A DNA stretch of 15,435 nt from JAFDVJ01 sp964487505 (lineage in GTDB: Bacteria > Acidobacteriota > Blastocatellia > Pyrinomonadales > Pyrinomonadaceae). The notes below the pieces were generated by a model. The model did not search any database and was not told where the DNA came from. It saw only the letters and a program-made list of their open reading frames with translations. The DNA lies in the NCBI GenBank assembly GCA_964487505.1, contig CAZARD010000106.1, forward strand, positions 1 to 15,435, in the 5' to 3' direction. Positions 1 to 8,474 of the stretch are shown here, in pieces; position 1 is the stretch's first letter; every line of letters begins with the position of its first letter. The position numbers were made by a program, and so were the translations under genes.

Positions 1-256
1 CGCGATAAGACGACTTAACCCGTCTTCGCCACGGATTGCACGAGTTCTCACATATTTTTCTGTGTTTTGTTCGCGAAATTCGTGAAATCCGCGGCAGAAT
101 TCTTCAGATGGACATCCGGGTCAAACCAAGCGATCGCCAGAATGCCGGGAACAACGGATTTCGCTGCACACGAACGGCTCAAAGCGGCGCGGGACAGTTG
201 GCCTCGGCTTGTGTCCGTCCCGTCGGCTTTTCGGTTGCAGTCCACGATGTTGATCG
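1..256. other. Non-coding stretch at the left edge
   Basis: I see no credible gene here. The open frames on both strands are short, arginine-rich and overlap one another. The segment lies downstream of the stop codon (TAG, minus strand, 257-259) of the FG-GAP protein gene. Around 36-95 there is AT-richer sequence with the palindrome TTCGCGAA (70-77) and words such as ATTCGTGAAAT. These vaguely recall the TTCGTGG-type repeats at the right end of the window. No clear terminator with a T-run was found for the upstream minus-strand gene. Confidence 0.5.
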
Positions 257-1693
257 CTACTCGGAAAGGTATCCGGATGGAACCGGATTGTCGCCGGTCA
301 ATCCGAAGTTCACAATCAACGTTCCGCCGCCGCTTTTTTGCGCGTACCACGTACCGTCCCGGTAGACCGCAACGTCGGTCAGGCCGTCGCCGTCGAAATC
401 GGCAGAGGACGGAACGTCGGTTGCGAAACCGAACTGTGTCGCTCCAAACCCGGACGTGCTTCGCTGCAGATACCAGATTCCGTTCGATGGCCGGAAGATC
501 CCGAGATCGGTCTTACCGTCACCGTCGTAGTCGCCCTGAACGGGCTTGTCGCCGTTGAGGCCGAACTGCTGGATCGTGAACCCGCTGTCGGTCGTCCGCC
601 ATACGTACCAAACGCCGGTCGAAGGTCTCCAAACGGCGAGGTCGGTCCTCGCATCGCCGTCGTAATCGCCCTGCGCGATCTTGTCGGTGGAGATGCCGAA
701 TTGCCGTATGTCATATGTCGAGTCCGAACTTCGGAAGACGTACCAAACTCCCGTCGACGGCCGCCAGACCGCGAGGTCCGATTTCAGGTCGCCGTCATAA
801 TCGCCGACGACCGGAACATCGCCGTTCGAACCGAACTGGGTAATGATGAAGCCCGATCCGTCGCTTTTGCGGATGTACCAGGTGCCGGTCGAAGGCCGGA
901 AGACGGCCTGATCGGTCTTGCCGTCGCCGTCGTAATCGCCCGGCGCGATCCTGTCGCCGTTCGATCCGAATTGCGATGCCTGAAATCCGTTGTTCGTCGT
1001 ATTGAGCGAGTACCAGACGCCGGTCGACGGCCTCCAGACCGCAATGTCGCTTGTTCCGTCCGCGTCGAAGTTCGAGATCGCGCTGCCGGCGAGCGTGGCC
1101 TTGTTCGCGGTGTAGATGTAATCGCCGTTTGTCGTCGCGTCGCTGTTTGCGGCGTTTCCGGCGACATAAAAGCGGATCTTTCCGGCCCGCCTGTTCGGCG
1201 CCGTCCACGAAAAATTCCAGGTCTTCGATCCGAACTGGGTCGGGATTACGCCGTCAACCGTATGAAAGATGTAGCGCCGCTGATTTCCGCCGACGAGGCC
1301 TGACCCCAACTGCGTCTGAGCCGGGTTTGCGGGCGGGATCGAAAATGTCCCGACCTCGCGCCCGGCGTTGTCGATCGCGGTCATCTGGAACCCGTAGATC
1401 ACGGCGTCGGCTTGGGACGTAGTGACCGAGATGGGGATCTGCTGATTCGGAAGATAGTTCGCCGGGATCGATCCGATGGCGACGCTGCCCGTACCGCTGT
1501 TGACGGCGAATTGAGAATGGCACGCCGTGCAGTTCGCTTCGCCCGGCGCACCCGTGTTCGAAGGGGACGGCCCCGACGCCGACGCGCCGACCGAGCGTTG
1601 GAAGTAGCCCGCAAACCCGAACGCCGCGATGGCGGCAAAAAACAACATCGCACCGGCCTTGACCGGCGCGCGAAACTCGATCGGTTTTTTCAT
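257..1693 (-). CDS. Secreted choice-of-anchor V-like protein with CxxCH motif and six FG-GAP/VCBS-like repeats
   Basis: Predicted exported protein of 478 residues; its function is unknown. The start chosen is the ATG at 1691-1693. An earlier in-frame ATG at 1789 would overlap the end of ppk1 and put 32 unconserved residues before the signal peptide. Residues about 13-39 form a signal peptide (positive N-region, hydrophobic core AGAMLFFAAIAAFGFAG, ASA cleavage-like site). Next comes TGAPGEANCTACH, with Cys55, Cys58 and His59 forming a CxxCH c-type-haem-like motif. The sequence around it resembles the choice-of-anchor V module of secreted bacterial proteins. Residues about 60-200 are probably beta-rich. 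From about residue 205 there are six repeats of about 45 residues, each starting D-x-D-G/A-D-G-x-x-D (calcium-loop-like) and continuing AVWRPSTGVWY...FGxxGD, as in FG-GAP propeller blades. The protein ends VPSGYLSE. It lies 76 bases after ppk1 on the same strand, and no strong promoter was seen between them. Surface or extracellular location is inferred. Confidence 0.88.
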   Translation of the reverse strand: MKKPIEFRAPVKAGAMLFFAAIAAFGFAGYFQRSVGASASGPSPSNTGAPGEANCTACHSQFAVNSGTGSVAIGSIPANYLPNQQIPISVTTSQADAVIYGFQMTAIDNAGREVGTFSIPPANPAQTQLGSGLVGGNQRRYIFHTVDGVIPTQFGSKTWNFSWTAPNRRAGKIRFYVAGNAANSDATTNGDYIYTANKATLAGSAISNFDADGTSDIAVWRPSTGVWYSLNTTNNGFQASQFGSNGDRIAPGDYDGDGKTDQAVFRPSTGTWYIRKSDGSGFIITQFGSNGDVPVVGDYDGDLKSDLAVWRPSTGVWYVFRSSDSTYDIRQFGISTDKIAQGDYDGDARTDLAVWRPSTGVWYVWRTTDSGFTIQQFGLNGDKPVQGDYDGDGKTDLGIFRPSNGIWYLQRSTSGFGATQFGFATDVPSSADFDGDGLTDVAVYRDGTWYAQKSGGGTLIVNFGLTGDNPVPSGYLSE

Positions 1694-1769
1694 TTCAATT
1701 CTCAGCTCCGTTGGAAGAAACAGATATTGGACGCCGGCCGGAACCGGAAAGTCTGACAAATTCGATAGA

Positions 1770-3887
1770 TCAACCGTTCGCTTCGACAAAGACCATTTGG
1801 GAGTCGAAAACCGGTTCCTTTTCCGCCCGGACCGGCGCGTACTCGCCGTTCGGCATCAAGATCGAAGCGTTCACGTTGTCGGCGAGATAGGCCGGCAGGA
1901 TCTTCTCGATCAACAGATGACGCAGTCTTTGATCGCGGATCGGGACCACCGCCTCGACCCGCCGATCGAGATTGCGGTGCATCCAATCCGCGCTGCCGAT
2001 ATAGACCTCGTCCGCTCCGCCATTCAGGAAATAAAAGATACGGCTATGTTCGAGAAAGCGCCCGACGATCGATCGGACACGGATGTTGTCGGACAATCCC
2101 GGGACGCCGGGCCGAAGCACGCATATCCCGCGAATGATGAGGTCGATCTCGACGCCGGCCTGCGACGCCCGGTAAAGTTCGCTGATGATGCGGTCATCCG
2201 TCAGGCTGTTTGCCTTGGCGACTATTCGCGCCGGTTTTCCCTCGAGTTTGTTCTGCGTCTCGCGCCTGATCAGATCGACAAAGCGATCGCGCAGATTCAC
2301 CGGCGCGACCAGCAGCTGGCGGAATTCGGTTTGGTATGAATAGCCGGTCAGAAAATTGAAAAGATCGGTGGCGTCCGCGCCTATTTCGGGGTCGCACGTC
2401 AGGATCCCGAGGTCGGTGTAGATCTTTGACGTGAACGGATTGTAGTTTCCGGTCGCGATATGAACGTAGCGCCGCAGGTCGCCCTCTTCGTTCCGGATGA
2501 CGAGCGTGACCTTCGAATGCGTTTTCAGGCCGCGCATCCCATAGATCACGTGAACTCCTTCGTTCTCAAGCAGGCGCGCCCATTCGATGTTGTTCTCCTC
2601 GTCGAAGCGGGCCTTGAGTTCGACGAGCGCGGCGACCTGCTTGCCGTTTTGGCTGGCCTTCATCAGCGACTTGATGACCGGCGAGTTCTTTCCGGTACGG
2701 TAGAGACAGATCTTGATCGCCTGGACCTGTTCGTCGTCGGCGGCAGCATCGATGAAATCGGTGACGGTGCTGTACGCCGTGTAGGGATGGTGCAACAGAA
2801 CGTCCTGCCGCTTGATGACATCGAAAACATTCGAACCTGTCTGGAGCGGCGCCGGAATGGAATATTCGATCGGCGTGTCCTTGAGGTCGGGTCGGTCGAG
2901 TGAATAAAGCCGCATCAGGTCGGGGATGTTGATGAATCCATCGACCTCGAACACGTCCTGCTCCGTGAGACCGATCGATCCCGCAAGGAATTCGGTCATC
3001 TCGCTCGGCATCCCTGCCGCGATCTCCATCCTGACGGGGAAGCTGAATCGTTTCTGATGATGAAGTTCGCGCTCGATGGTCCGCAGGATGTCGCCGGCCT
3101 CGTCCTCTCGAATCTCGATATCGGCATCGCGCGTGATCCTGAACAAATGCGCCCCGTGGGGCTTCATATTCGGGAAAAGCTGCGCGATGTTGGCTCCGAC
3201 GATCTCGCCAAGCAGAGAGAAATTCGTTTCGGTCTCATCGACCGGAACGAGCCGCGCGACGTTCGACGGAAGCTTGACGCGGACGAATCGCCGTCCGGTG
3301 AAGATATGTCGGGCCGGATACTTGACCGGGATCCGCGGCGGCTCGACCATCAGCCCGAGATTCAGGCTCAGGTTCGAAATGAAAGGGAACGGATGGCTGA
3401 CATCGACCGCCTGTGGCGTCAGGACGGGAAAAATATGTCGCTTGAAGTAATCGTTGAGCCTGGTCCGCTGATCGCGGCTCAGATCTCGGAAGGTGGTCAG
3501 CCTTATGCCTTGGTCCCTGAGCCCCGGAAGGATCTCTTCGTTGAGGCAGCGCATCTGCGCATCGAGCATCGGCCGCACTCGTTCTCGGATCGCCCGCAGT
3601 TGCTCTCCGGCGGACATTCCGTCGGGCGAGAGTTTCCCGACGTTCTCGGCGATCTGCTCCTTGAGGCCGGAAACGCGGATCATGAAGAACTCGTCGAGAT
3701 TGGTCGAAAAGATCGAGAGGAACTTGAGGCGTTCAAGAAGCGGATTTGAATCGTCGAGCGCCTCGTTAAGGACTCGGCGATTGAACTCGAGCCAGCTCAG
3801 CTCCCGATTGAACAACTGATTGCCGCCCCGGAAGTTGGCCACGGGGCCCACAGATTTGGCGCGGGCGGTGTTTTGATGCAGATCCAT
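1770..3887 (-). CDS. ppk1: Polyphosphate kinase 1
   Basis: PPK1 reversibly transfers the gamma-phosphate of ATP to inorganic polyphosphate chains, storing phosphate and energy and supporting stress survival. The 705 residues match the usual family length (about 690-720). The N-terminal signature FNRELSWLEFNRRVLNEA (from residue 26) and FSTNLDEFFMIRVSG are diagnostic. The phospholipase-D-like catalytic half contains GLKTHSKVTLVIR, with His457 as the expected autophosphorylated histidine, and SADWMHRNLDRRVEAV, with His637 as the second conserved histidine. The arginine-bearing ELKARFDEENNIEWA and the HIATGNYNP segment are also present. The start at 3885-3887 leaves a normal short N-terminal extension; no obvious Shine-Dalgarno sequence precedes it. 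No exopolyphosphatase (ppx) or PHO regulator gene is adjacent. The gene sits between a secreted protease gene, which ends in its own terminator, and the FG-GAP protein gene downstream. The neighbourhood therefore says little about its regulation. Confidence 0.97.
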   Translation of the reverse strand: MDLHQNTARAKSVGPVANFRGGNQLFNRELSWLEFNRRVLNEALDDSNPLLERLKFLSIFSTNLDEFFMIRVSGLKEQIAENVGKLSPDGMSAGEQLRAIRERVRPMLDAQMRCLNEEILPGLRDQGIRLTTFRDLSRDQRTRLNDYFKRHIFPVLTPQAVDVSHPFPFISNLSLNLGLMVEPPRIPVKYPARHIFTGRRFVRVKLPSNVARLVPVDETETNFSLLGEIVGANIAQLFPNMKPHGAHLFRITRDADIEIREDEAGDILRTIERELHHQKRFSFPVRMEIAAGMPSEMTEFLAGSIGLTEQDVFEVDGFINIPDLMRLYSLDRPDLKDTPIEYSIPAPLQTGSNVFDVIKRQDVLLHHPYTAYSTVTDFIDAAADDEQVQAIKICLYRTGKNSPVIKSLMKASQNGKQVAALVELKARFDEENNIEWARLLENEGVHVIYGMRGLKTHSKVTLVIRNEEGDLRRYVHIATGNYNPFTSKIYTDLGILTCDPEIGADATDLFNFLTGYSYQTEFRQLLVAPVNLRDRFVDLIRRETQNKLEGKPARIVAKANSLTDDRIISELYRASQAGVEIDLIIRGICVLRPGVPGLSDNIRVRSIVGRFLEHSRIFYFLNGGADEVYIGSADWMHRNLDRRVEAVVPIRDQRLRHLLIEKILPAYLADNVNASILMPNGEYAPVRAEKEPVFDSQMVFVEANG

Positions 3888-3925
3888 TAGCGTCGTTTAC
3901 GTGACGAATCGTATTCCTTAACAAA

Positions 3926-3954
3926 ATTCTATGTTTCGTAGCCCGCAAAGGCAA
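3926..3954 (-). promoter_or_regulatory. Candidate sigma-70 promoter for ppk1
   Basis: On the minus strand, TTGCCT (3949-3954) and TAGAAT (3926-3931) are separated by 17 bases and lie about 40 bases upstream of the ppk1 ATG. The -10 box matches TATAAT at 5 of 6 positions and the -35 box matches TTGACA at 4 of 6. The region is AT-rich compared with the flanking genes and lies after the terminator of the upstream protease gene, so ppk1 needs a promoter here. Whether the housekeeping sigma consensus applies in this organism is assumed. Confidence 0.45.
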
Positions 3955-4029
3955 CAGAAAAATCGCGATCACTTGAAGTGTCGGATACGAATTGCGGGAG
4001 AATCCATCCTTTCTCCCGTGCAGAGCAGC

Positions 4030-4066
4030 AAAAAAAGGTCCGGACGAGTTGAATCGCCCGGACCTT
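4030..4066 (-). terminator. Rho-independent terminator after the intact M36 protease gene
   Basis: An inverted repeat, AAGGTCCGG (4035-4043) and CCGGACCTT (4058-4066), forms a 9-bp GC-rich stem with a 14-base loop. On the minus strand it is followed at once by a run of seven T residues (the A-run at 4030-4036). It begins 22 bases after the TAA stop of the protease at 4089-4091, as expected for an intrinsic terminator. Confidence 0.85.
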
Positions 4067-4088
4067 GGTCTATGTAACGAACTTGTCG

Positions 4089-7000
4089 TTACGGGATGTA
4101 GCCCTTTGGAACGGCCTTGTCGGTCGCGGCACCGAAATTGTCTTGCAGGACACCGGCCGTCGAACGGTTCATATGCCAGACGCCGTTGCGGAAGACCGCG
4201 GTGTCGTCCTTGCCGTCACCGTCATAGTCGCCCGGAACCGGAACGTCGCCTGCCTGCCCGTACGAAACGTAGCTGACCGATCCGTTCGACGTACTGCGGA
4301 TGATCCACAGTCCGTTGCGGAAGACAGCGGCGTCGTCCTTGTTGTCGCCGTCGTAGTCCGCCGGAACAAGCACGTCGCCGGCCTGTCCGAAGACGATCGC
4401 TTCGAAGTTCTGGGCAGGAACGCCGGTGTTGCGGGCAACGTACCACGTGTTGTCGCTCGGACGAAAGACCGCCAGGTTCGTCTTGCCATCGGCTTCGAGA
4501 TCGAACGCCATCGGAATGTCGCCATTGAGACCGAACTGGTCACTGCCGCTTCCTCCGGAACTCCTGATCACGTACCAAGTCCCATTCGACGGACGGAACA
4601 CCGCAAAATCGCTCTTGCCGTCGCCGTCGTAGTCTCCCGAGACCGGGATGTCGCCCGTGGTACCCCACGAAACACCCGATACCGTGTTGGTGCTGCTGTT
4701 CAGGACCTGGAAGTCCGAATTTGCCGGGTTCGGGTCGGCCCTGAATACCGCGGCGTCAGCCTTGCCGTCACCGTCGTAGTCGCCCGGAATGATCGTGTCC
4801 GTCGCAGCGCCGAAGGTGACCGAGCTTAAGCCGGCGGTCGACTGCTTCATATACCACCTAGCCTCGGACGGGCGGAAGACCGAAAGGTCGGTCCTGCCGT
4901 CGCCGTCGAAGTCGGCACGCGGCCTCGCCGGCGCGAGCGAGCAGGCATAATCCTGACCCTCGATCGTCAGCGACCAGCCGCCGGCGATCGTGCCGGTGTC
5001 GGCACCCGCATCGTCAACCACGTACAGGCTCCACGTTCCGTTCAATCCCGACCCGGTCGTGCCGAACGTCGATCCGAACGTCGCCGAACCGCCCGTTGCC
5101 GGATAGTTGTACGGCGCGGCAGGAGCCGGAGCCGCGAAGATATCCGTGACCGTCGTATCTGCAGTCGGCTTGAAGATTCCGGCCGTCAACTGGGTCGACG
5201 AAAGCGCAGTTGCGGCTGCATCTTCGAGCGAATACGTGACGTTCGAGATGTCGCCGCCGCCGCCCATATCGGACTGCGGGATGAACTTCTGTCCGCCGGG
5301 GCCAACGAGCAGGAAGTCGTTGTCGCCAGGGAACGTGTGCGTGTAGCCGTTGAGCGTCATCTTGAGCTTGGCGTTGCCGAAGGTTACGCCCGAAACCGAC
5401 ACGTTCGACGGGTAAACGCTGGCCGGCGCCGGCGTCGTACTGGATCCGTCGGGAAGCGTCATGCTTGTCGAGTTCGTGGCCGTGACCGGAGCGCCGCCAA
5501 CCGGCACGCCGACGCGGAACTCGCGGTTCGCAGGGGTCTGCGAGCCGGCACTGCTCGTAACATTGATCGTCACCTGATGCAACGCGCCGCAAGCAACATT
5601 GGCCGGAACGGTGTACGGGATGTTGTTCGCCACCGTCGCGCCGTCGTTGATCGTGCCGTAGCTAACGTTCGGGCCGCCGTTGACGTTGACCTGAACGTTC
5701 GAGATCGGCGCGCCCGTGTTCGGGTTCGTGACCGCGACGCTCAACAGAACGCTTTCACCCGGCTCGGGGAAACCGTCGTTGTCGCCGGTCGAGTCGCTGA
5801 CCGAGAACGGATTCGTGACCGTGACGTTCGGCGTGTCGAACGCCTCGACGACCTGCGTCGACGAGATCGTCTGCGCCGAGAATCCGAAACCACGGATGCG
5901 GAAGCCCTCGCGGACATCGGCGACGTCGGCCGAAGCTTCCGGAGCGACCGGAAGCGCGGCGGCGGCGGCGATGATCGCGTCACGTTCCTGAAGCATCATC
6001 GGGTTGGTCGGAGCGAGTTTCATACCGTCGGTGACGACCTGCAGGACACGCGTCGTGCCGGCCGCAAATCCGAGGCGCTGGACCATCAAAGCGCGAACTT
6101 CCCAGAGCGCGCTGCTCCAGATCTCGCCCGCGTTGTGAACTTGCGAGCAGCTGCCCGAGGTTCCGATGACCGGGCTGCGCGGAAACGCGCTTATTATCGG
6201 GGTCGTCGTCGTGCCGAGCGTCGTGTCGCAGTTCGAATTGATATGACCAAAGGTCAGCGGATTGTGCGGGCAGGGCTGGTTGTTGCAACCCGGACGCGCC
6301 GGTCCGCCGGTGAACGCCTTGACCGCTTTCGGGAACCGGCGGATGCCGTAGTAGTAGTTCGCCGTGAATCCGGCGCTGAGTTGGAACGTGGCGTAACCGC
6401 CGGTCGTGTAGATACCGTTGATCGGATCCGTCGGCTCCGAAAGCATCACGTGCGCGTACCAGTCGGACCAACCTTCACCCATCATCCCGCCCTGGTTGCC
6501 GAGACCGGAACCGTTGTTGTGGAGACGGTTCGAAGTGCCGTGCGTGACCTCGTGGATGACGACTTCGGCGTCGGTCGTTCCGTCGTAATCCGGCGTCGGA
6601 CCGGTCCAGATGAACATCTGCATACGGCCGCGGCCGCCGTCGGCCGGCGTCGCGAAGTTGGCGTTGTTCGTACCGCTCGAATCCTGGCCCTCGGCCGAGA
6701 CACGGTCGGCTTCGACGCCGCCGCGCCCGAAGTTGAGCGCCTGGAAGTTGCGGGCCTGCTCGGTGAACCCGCGCTTGTACATTTCATCGTGGTAGTGGTT
6801 CATAATGTACCACATCTGGATGACTGCGCCGCGCTGGGGTTCGGTCGCGATCGGGGCATCGCCCGGCGCGGGATTTCCCGGCGGCGGGTTCCACAACGAC
6901 GTGTAGGTGTTGGCCGGAGCGCCCACCGGAATCGATGCCGGATCGACACCATTGGTGCCGTCACGGTCGATACCGGCCTCAAGCGCGTTGCCGTCGAGTT

Positions 7001-8162
7001 TGTCCTGGCCGTCCGTGATCCAGCCGTTCGTGTTGAACGAGTTGGTTCCCTCATTCCCGATGAACGAGCGGTTGACACGGGTCAGGATAGCGCCTTGCGT
7101 TCCGAGCGCGGGGTCGATCGGACCCGGGGTCAACGGCGCCGGGGAATCGGCAACGTCGATGTACGCGTTCGGATTGGCGTAAACCTGATAGGTGCGCGAC
7201 GTCGTCTGGTCGTCGGCGATGTTCTTGTGCCACAGCGTCGCGCCTGTCTCGGCATCGACGATGACATAATACGCATTGACCGGGAGCCAGATCAGGACGC
7301 GCCACGAAGCGCGGGCAACACCTGGCTCAATCGGGAAATACATTTTCTCGGCGGTCGTCGCCCAATCACCGTTTCCGAAAACGACCTTCAGATCGTTCGA
7401 AGCGGCCGCGTTGACCTCGGTGTCGACCTTCGTCGGTTCGCGATCGATATGCTTGAAGGCGGCGCGCACCGCATCCGTCGGATTTCCGAAATCCGTCGAA
7501 AGCGATTCATAATCGAGGCCCGGCGCCATATTGTTGATGACGCGGATGATACGGCCATCCTTCGTGAAACCGGCCTTGATCTCGCCACGGAACACCGGAA
7601 CGCCGTTGATCACCTGATCGAGGTGGGCATACGAAAGGTTGCCGTCCGGATTCGTGTAATCGGCCGAAACCTTGAGTTGGTCAGCCTGTTGGTCGTCGAT
7701 ACCGATAAGCTGATTGTTCTGCTTGATGAAACCGCGAAGGATCTCAGAGCGCTTCTCGGAAGAAGGCTGGCTCAAAAACTCGATCGTCTCGCGATAAACA
7801 TCCGGCGTGATAACTTCCGGGATGCGGATGTCGGTGTTGTATTCAACCTTGGCGTGGGGAACCCGCTGTTTCAGGGCTTCTTCGCCCCTAACGAACGAAT
7901 CGCGGAAATCCGCCACGGCGGCCGCGTCCTTGCGCGCGCTCTGCCGGAATCCAAGCAGGGTCTCCGCAGCCTGCTTGTCCTCGCGGATGTCGTACATCTT
8001 GCCGAGACGTTCTTCAAGGCTCTGCGTACGTTCGACGAGGCCGTTACCGGCGCTCGGACGGAACTGCTGCGGCACGATCACGAGCGCAGACAGCATCAGT
8101 CCGAGGATACCCAAACAAAGCAGGAGCGGATTGCGCGCGCCTGCATCCAATTTCTTGTGCAT
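4089..8162 (-). CDS. Secreted M36 (fungalysin-type) metalloprotease with P-like domain and FG-GAP tail
   Basis: Predicted extracellular zinc endopeptidase of 1357 residues. A signal peptide covers about residues 1-35 (MHKK..., then hydrophobic LLLCLGILGLMLSALVIV). A propeptide with FTP/PepSY-like segments follows (about 80-320), including NGVPVFRGEIKAGF and YVIVDAETGATLWHKN. The M36 catalytic domain (about 330-740) has VVIHEVTHG, with His537, Glu538 and His541, and the third ligand Glu563 in MMGEGWSDWYAH. GEIWSSALWEVRA is also present. An Ig-like domain (about 785-885, TGDNDGFPEPGE) is followed by a proprotein-convertase P-like beta domain (about 895-1070, GDNDFLLVGPGG to GGWSLTIEG). Six FG-GAP-like repeats come last (about 1080-1357); the fourth has a degenerate calcium loop (LEADGKTN). 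The ending is VPKGYIP. The start is firm because AGGAGG lies 8 bases before the ATG. The gene is the downstream tandem paralogue of 8473-12329. The substrate is unknown; nutrient-acquiring proteolysis is an inference. Confidence 0.95.
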   Translation of the reverse strand: MHKKLDAGARNPLLLCLGILGLMLSALVIVPQQFRPSAGNGLVERTQSLEERLGKMYDIREDKQAAETLLGFRQSARKDAAAVADFRDSFVRGEEALKQRVPHAKVEYNTDIRIPEVITPDVYRETIEFLSQPSSEKRSEILRGFIKQNNQLIGIDDQQADQLKVSADYTNPDGNLSYAHLDQVINGVPVFRGEIKAGFTKDGRIIRVINNMAPGLDYESLSTDFGNPTDAVRAAFKHIDREPTKVDTEVNAAASNDLKVVFGNGDWATTAEKMYFPIEPGVARASWRVLIWLPVNAYYVIVDAETGATLWHKNIADDQTTSRTYQVYANPNAYIDVADSPAPLTPGPIDPALGTQGAILTRVNRSFIGNEGTNSFNTNGWITDGQDKLDGNALEAGIDRDGTNGVDPASIPVGAPANTYTSLWNPPPGNPAPGDAPIATEPQRGAVIQMWYIMNHYHDEMYKRGFTEQARNFQALNFGRGGVEADRVSAEGQDSSGTNNANFATPADGGRGRMQMFIWTGPTPDYDGTTDAEVVIHEVTHGTSNRLHNNGSGLGNQGGMMGEGWSDWYAHVMLSEPTDPINGIYTTGGYATFQLSAGFTANYYYGIRRFPKAVKAFTGGPARPGCNNQPCPHNPLTFGHINSNCDTTLGTTTTPIISAFPRSPVIGTSGSCSQVHNAGEIWSSALWEVRALMVQRLGFAAGTTRVLQVVTDGMKLAPTNPMMLQERDAIIAAAAALPVAPEASADVADVREGFRIRGFGFSAQTISSTQVVEAFDTPNVTVTNPFSVSDSTGDNDGFPEPGESVLLSVAVTNPNTGAPISNVQVNVNGGPNVSYGTINDGATVANNIPYTVPANVACGALHQVTINVTSSAGSQTPANREFRVGVPVGGAPVTATNSTSMTLPDGSSTTPAPASVYPSNVSVSGVTFGNAKLKMTLNGYTHTFPGDNDFLLVGPGGQKFIPQSDMGGGGDISNVTYSLEDAAATALSSTQLTAGIFKPTADTTVTDIFAAPAPAAPYNYPATGGSATFGSTFGTTGSGLNGTWSLYVVDDAGADTGTIAGGWSLTIEGQDYACSLAPARPRADFDGDGRTDLSVFRPSEARWYMKQSTAGLSSVTFGAATDTIIPGDYDGDGKADAAVFRADPNPANSDFQVLNSSTNTVSGVSWGTTGDIPVSGDYDGDGKSDFAVFRPSNGTWYVIRSSGGSGSDQFGLNGDIPMAFDLEADGKTNLAVFRPSDNTWYVARNTGVPAQNFEAIVFGQAGDVLVPADYDGDNKDDAAVFRNGLWIIRSTSNGSVSYVSYGQAGDVPVPGDYDGDGKDDTAVFRNGVWHMNRSTAGVLQDNFGAATDKAVPKGYIP

Positions 8163-8170
8163 TCTAATGC

Positions 8171-8176
8171 CCTCCT
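8171..8176 (-). promoter_or_regulatory. Strong Shine-Dalgarno site of the intact M36 protease gene
   Basis: AGGAGG on the minus strand lies 8 bases before the ATG at 8160-8162. It is the only perfect Shine-Dalgarno sequence found before any gene in this window, and it fixes the start codon. It suggests that this protease is translated more efficiently than its paralogue, which has only a weak AAAGAG-like site. Confidence 0.85.
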
Positions 8177-8199
8177 AAATTCAAAAAAAACAAAACTGG

Positions 8200-8221
8200 C
8201 AATTCCCGTGGTTAGGAATTG
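8200..8221. promoter_or_regulatory. Inverted repeat in the upstream region of the intact M36 protease (possible operator)
   Basis: CAATTCC (8200-8206) and GGAATTG (8215-8221) form perfect 7-base arms around an 8-base spacer. The site begins 38 bases upstream of the protease ATG, close to an A/T-rich tract. It could be a binding site for a dimeric regulator or a weak 5'-UTR hairpin. No similar site was seen before the paralogous protease gene. The function is inferred from position and symmetry only. Confidence 0.35.
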
Positions 8222-8436
8222 TCTTAACTTGAAGACGAATTTGATCCTTGCTTGACTGAGCTCGCGCAAACGAACACTGCGGTCTCAAACCACAAACCCA
8301 CAACCTTCGATTCACAAAATGCTCTCAAACCGGCAATACAAAAGGTATGAAACAAATAATAATGCGGACTCCGCGAAAATGAATGCGTGTATCTTAGATT
8401 AGAACGTGGCGATTCGTCAAACGAAGAGCGCGAACA

Positions 8437-8474
8437 AACGAACGGCCCGCCTTGATTTCGGCGGGCCGTTCGTT
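8437..8474 (-). terminator. Strong terminator-type hairpin after the gap-interrupted M36 protease
   Basis: A perfect 15-bp inverted repeat (8437-8451 and 8460-8474, core AACGGCCCGCC / GGCGGGCCGTT) surrounds an 8-base loop. On the minus strand it is followed by a U-rich but interrupted tail (TTTGTT-like once the outer A-T pairs are included). It lies just downstream of the expected 3' end of the second protease gene. A coding sequence is unlikely to continue through such a hairpin, so the protease probably stops before it. Confidence 0.7.

Noticed and set aside
188..230. Possible hairpin CGGGAC...GTCCCG downstream of the FG-GAP protein gene
   Set aside because: It has short arms, a long loop and no T-run on either side, so it is not a convincing terminator.
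4089..4920. FG-GAP repeat DNA considered as a CRISPR or satellite-like array
   Set aside because: The periodicity (about 140 bases) is in frame, the units diverge at synonymous positions, and the encoded protein repeat explains it fully.
5337..8255. 972-residue plus-strand open frame
   Set aside because: It lies antisense to the catalytic and propeptide part of the intact M36 protease. Its composition is Arg/Val/Asp-rich with no motifs, so it is a GC-bias shadow.
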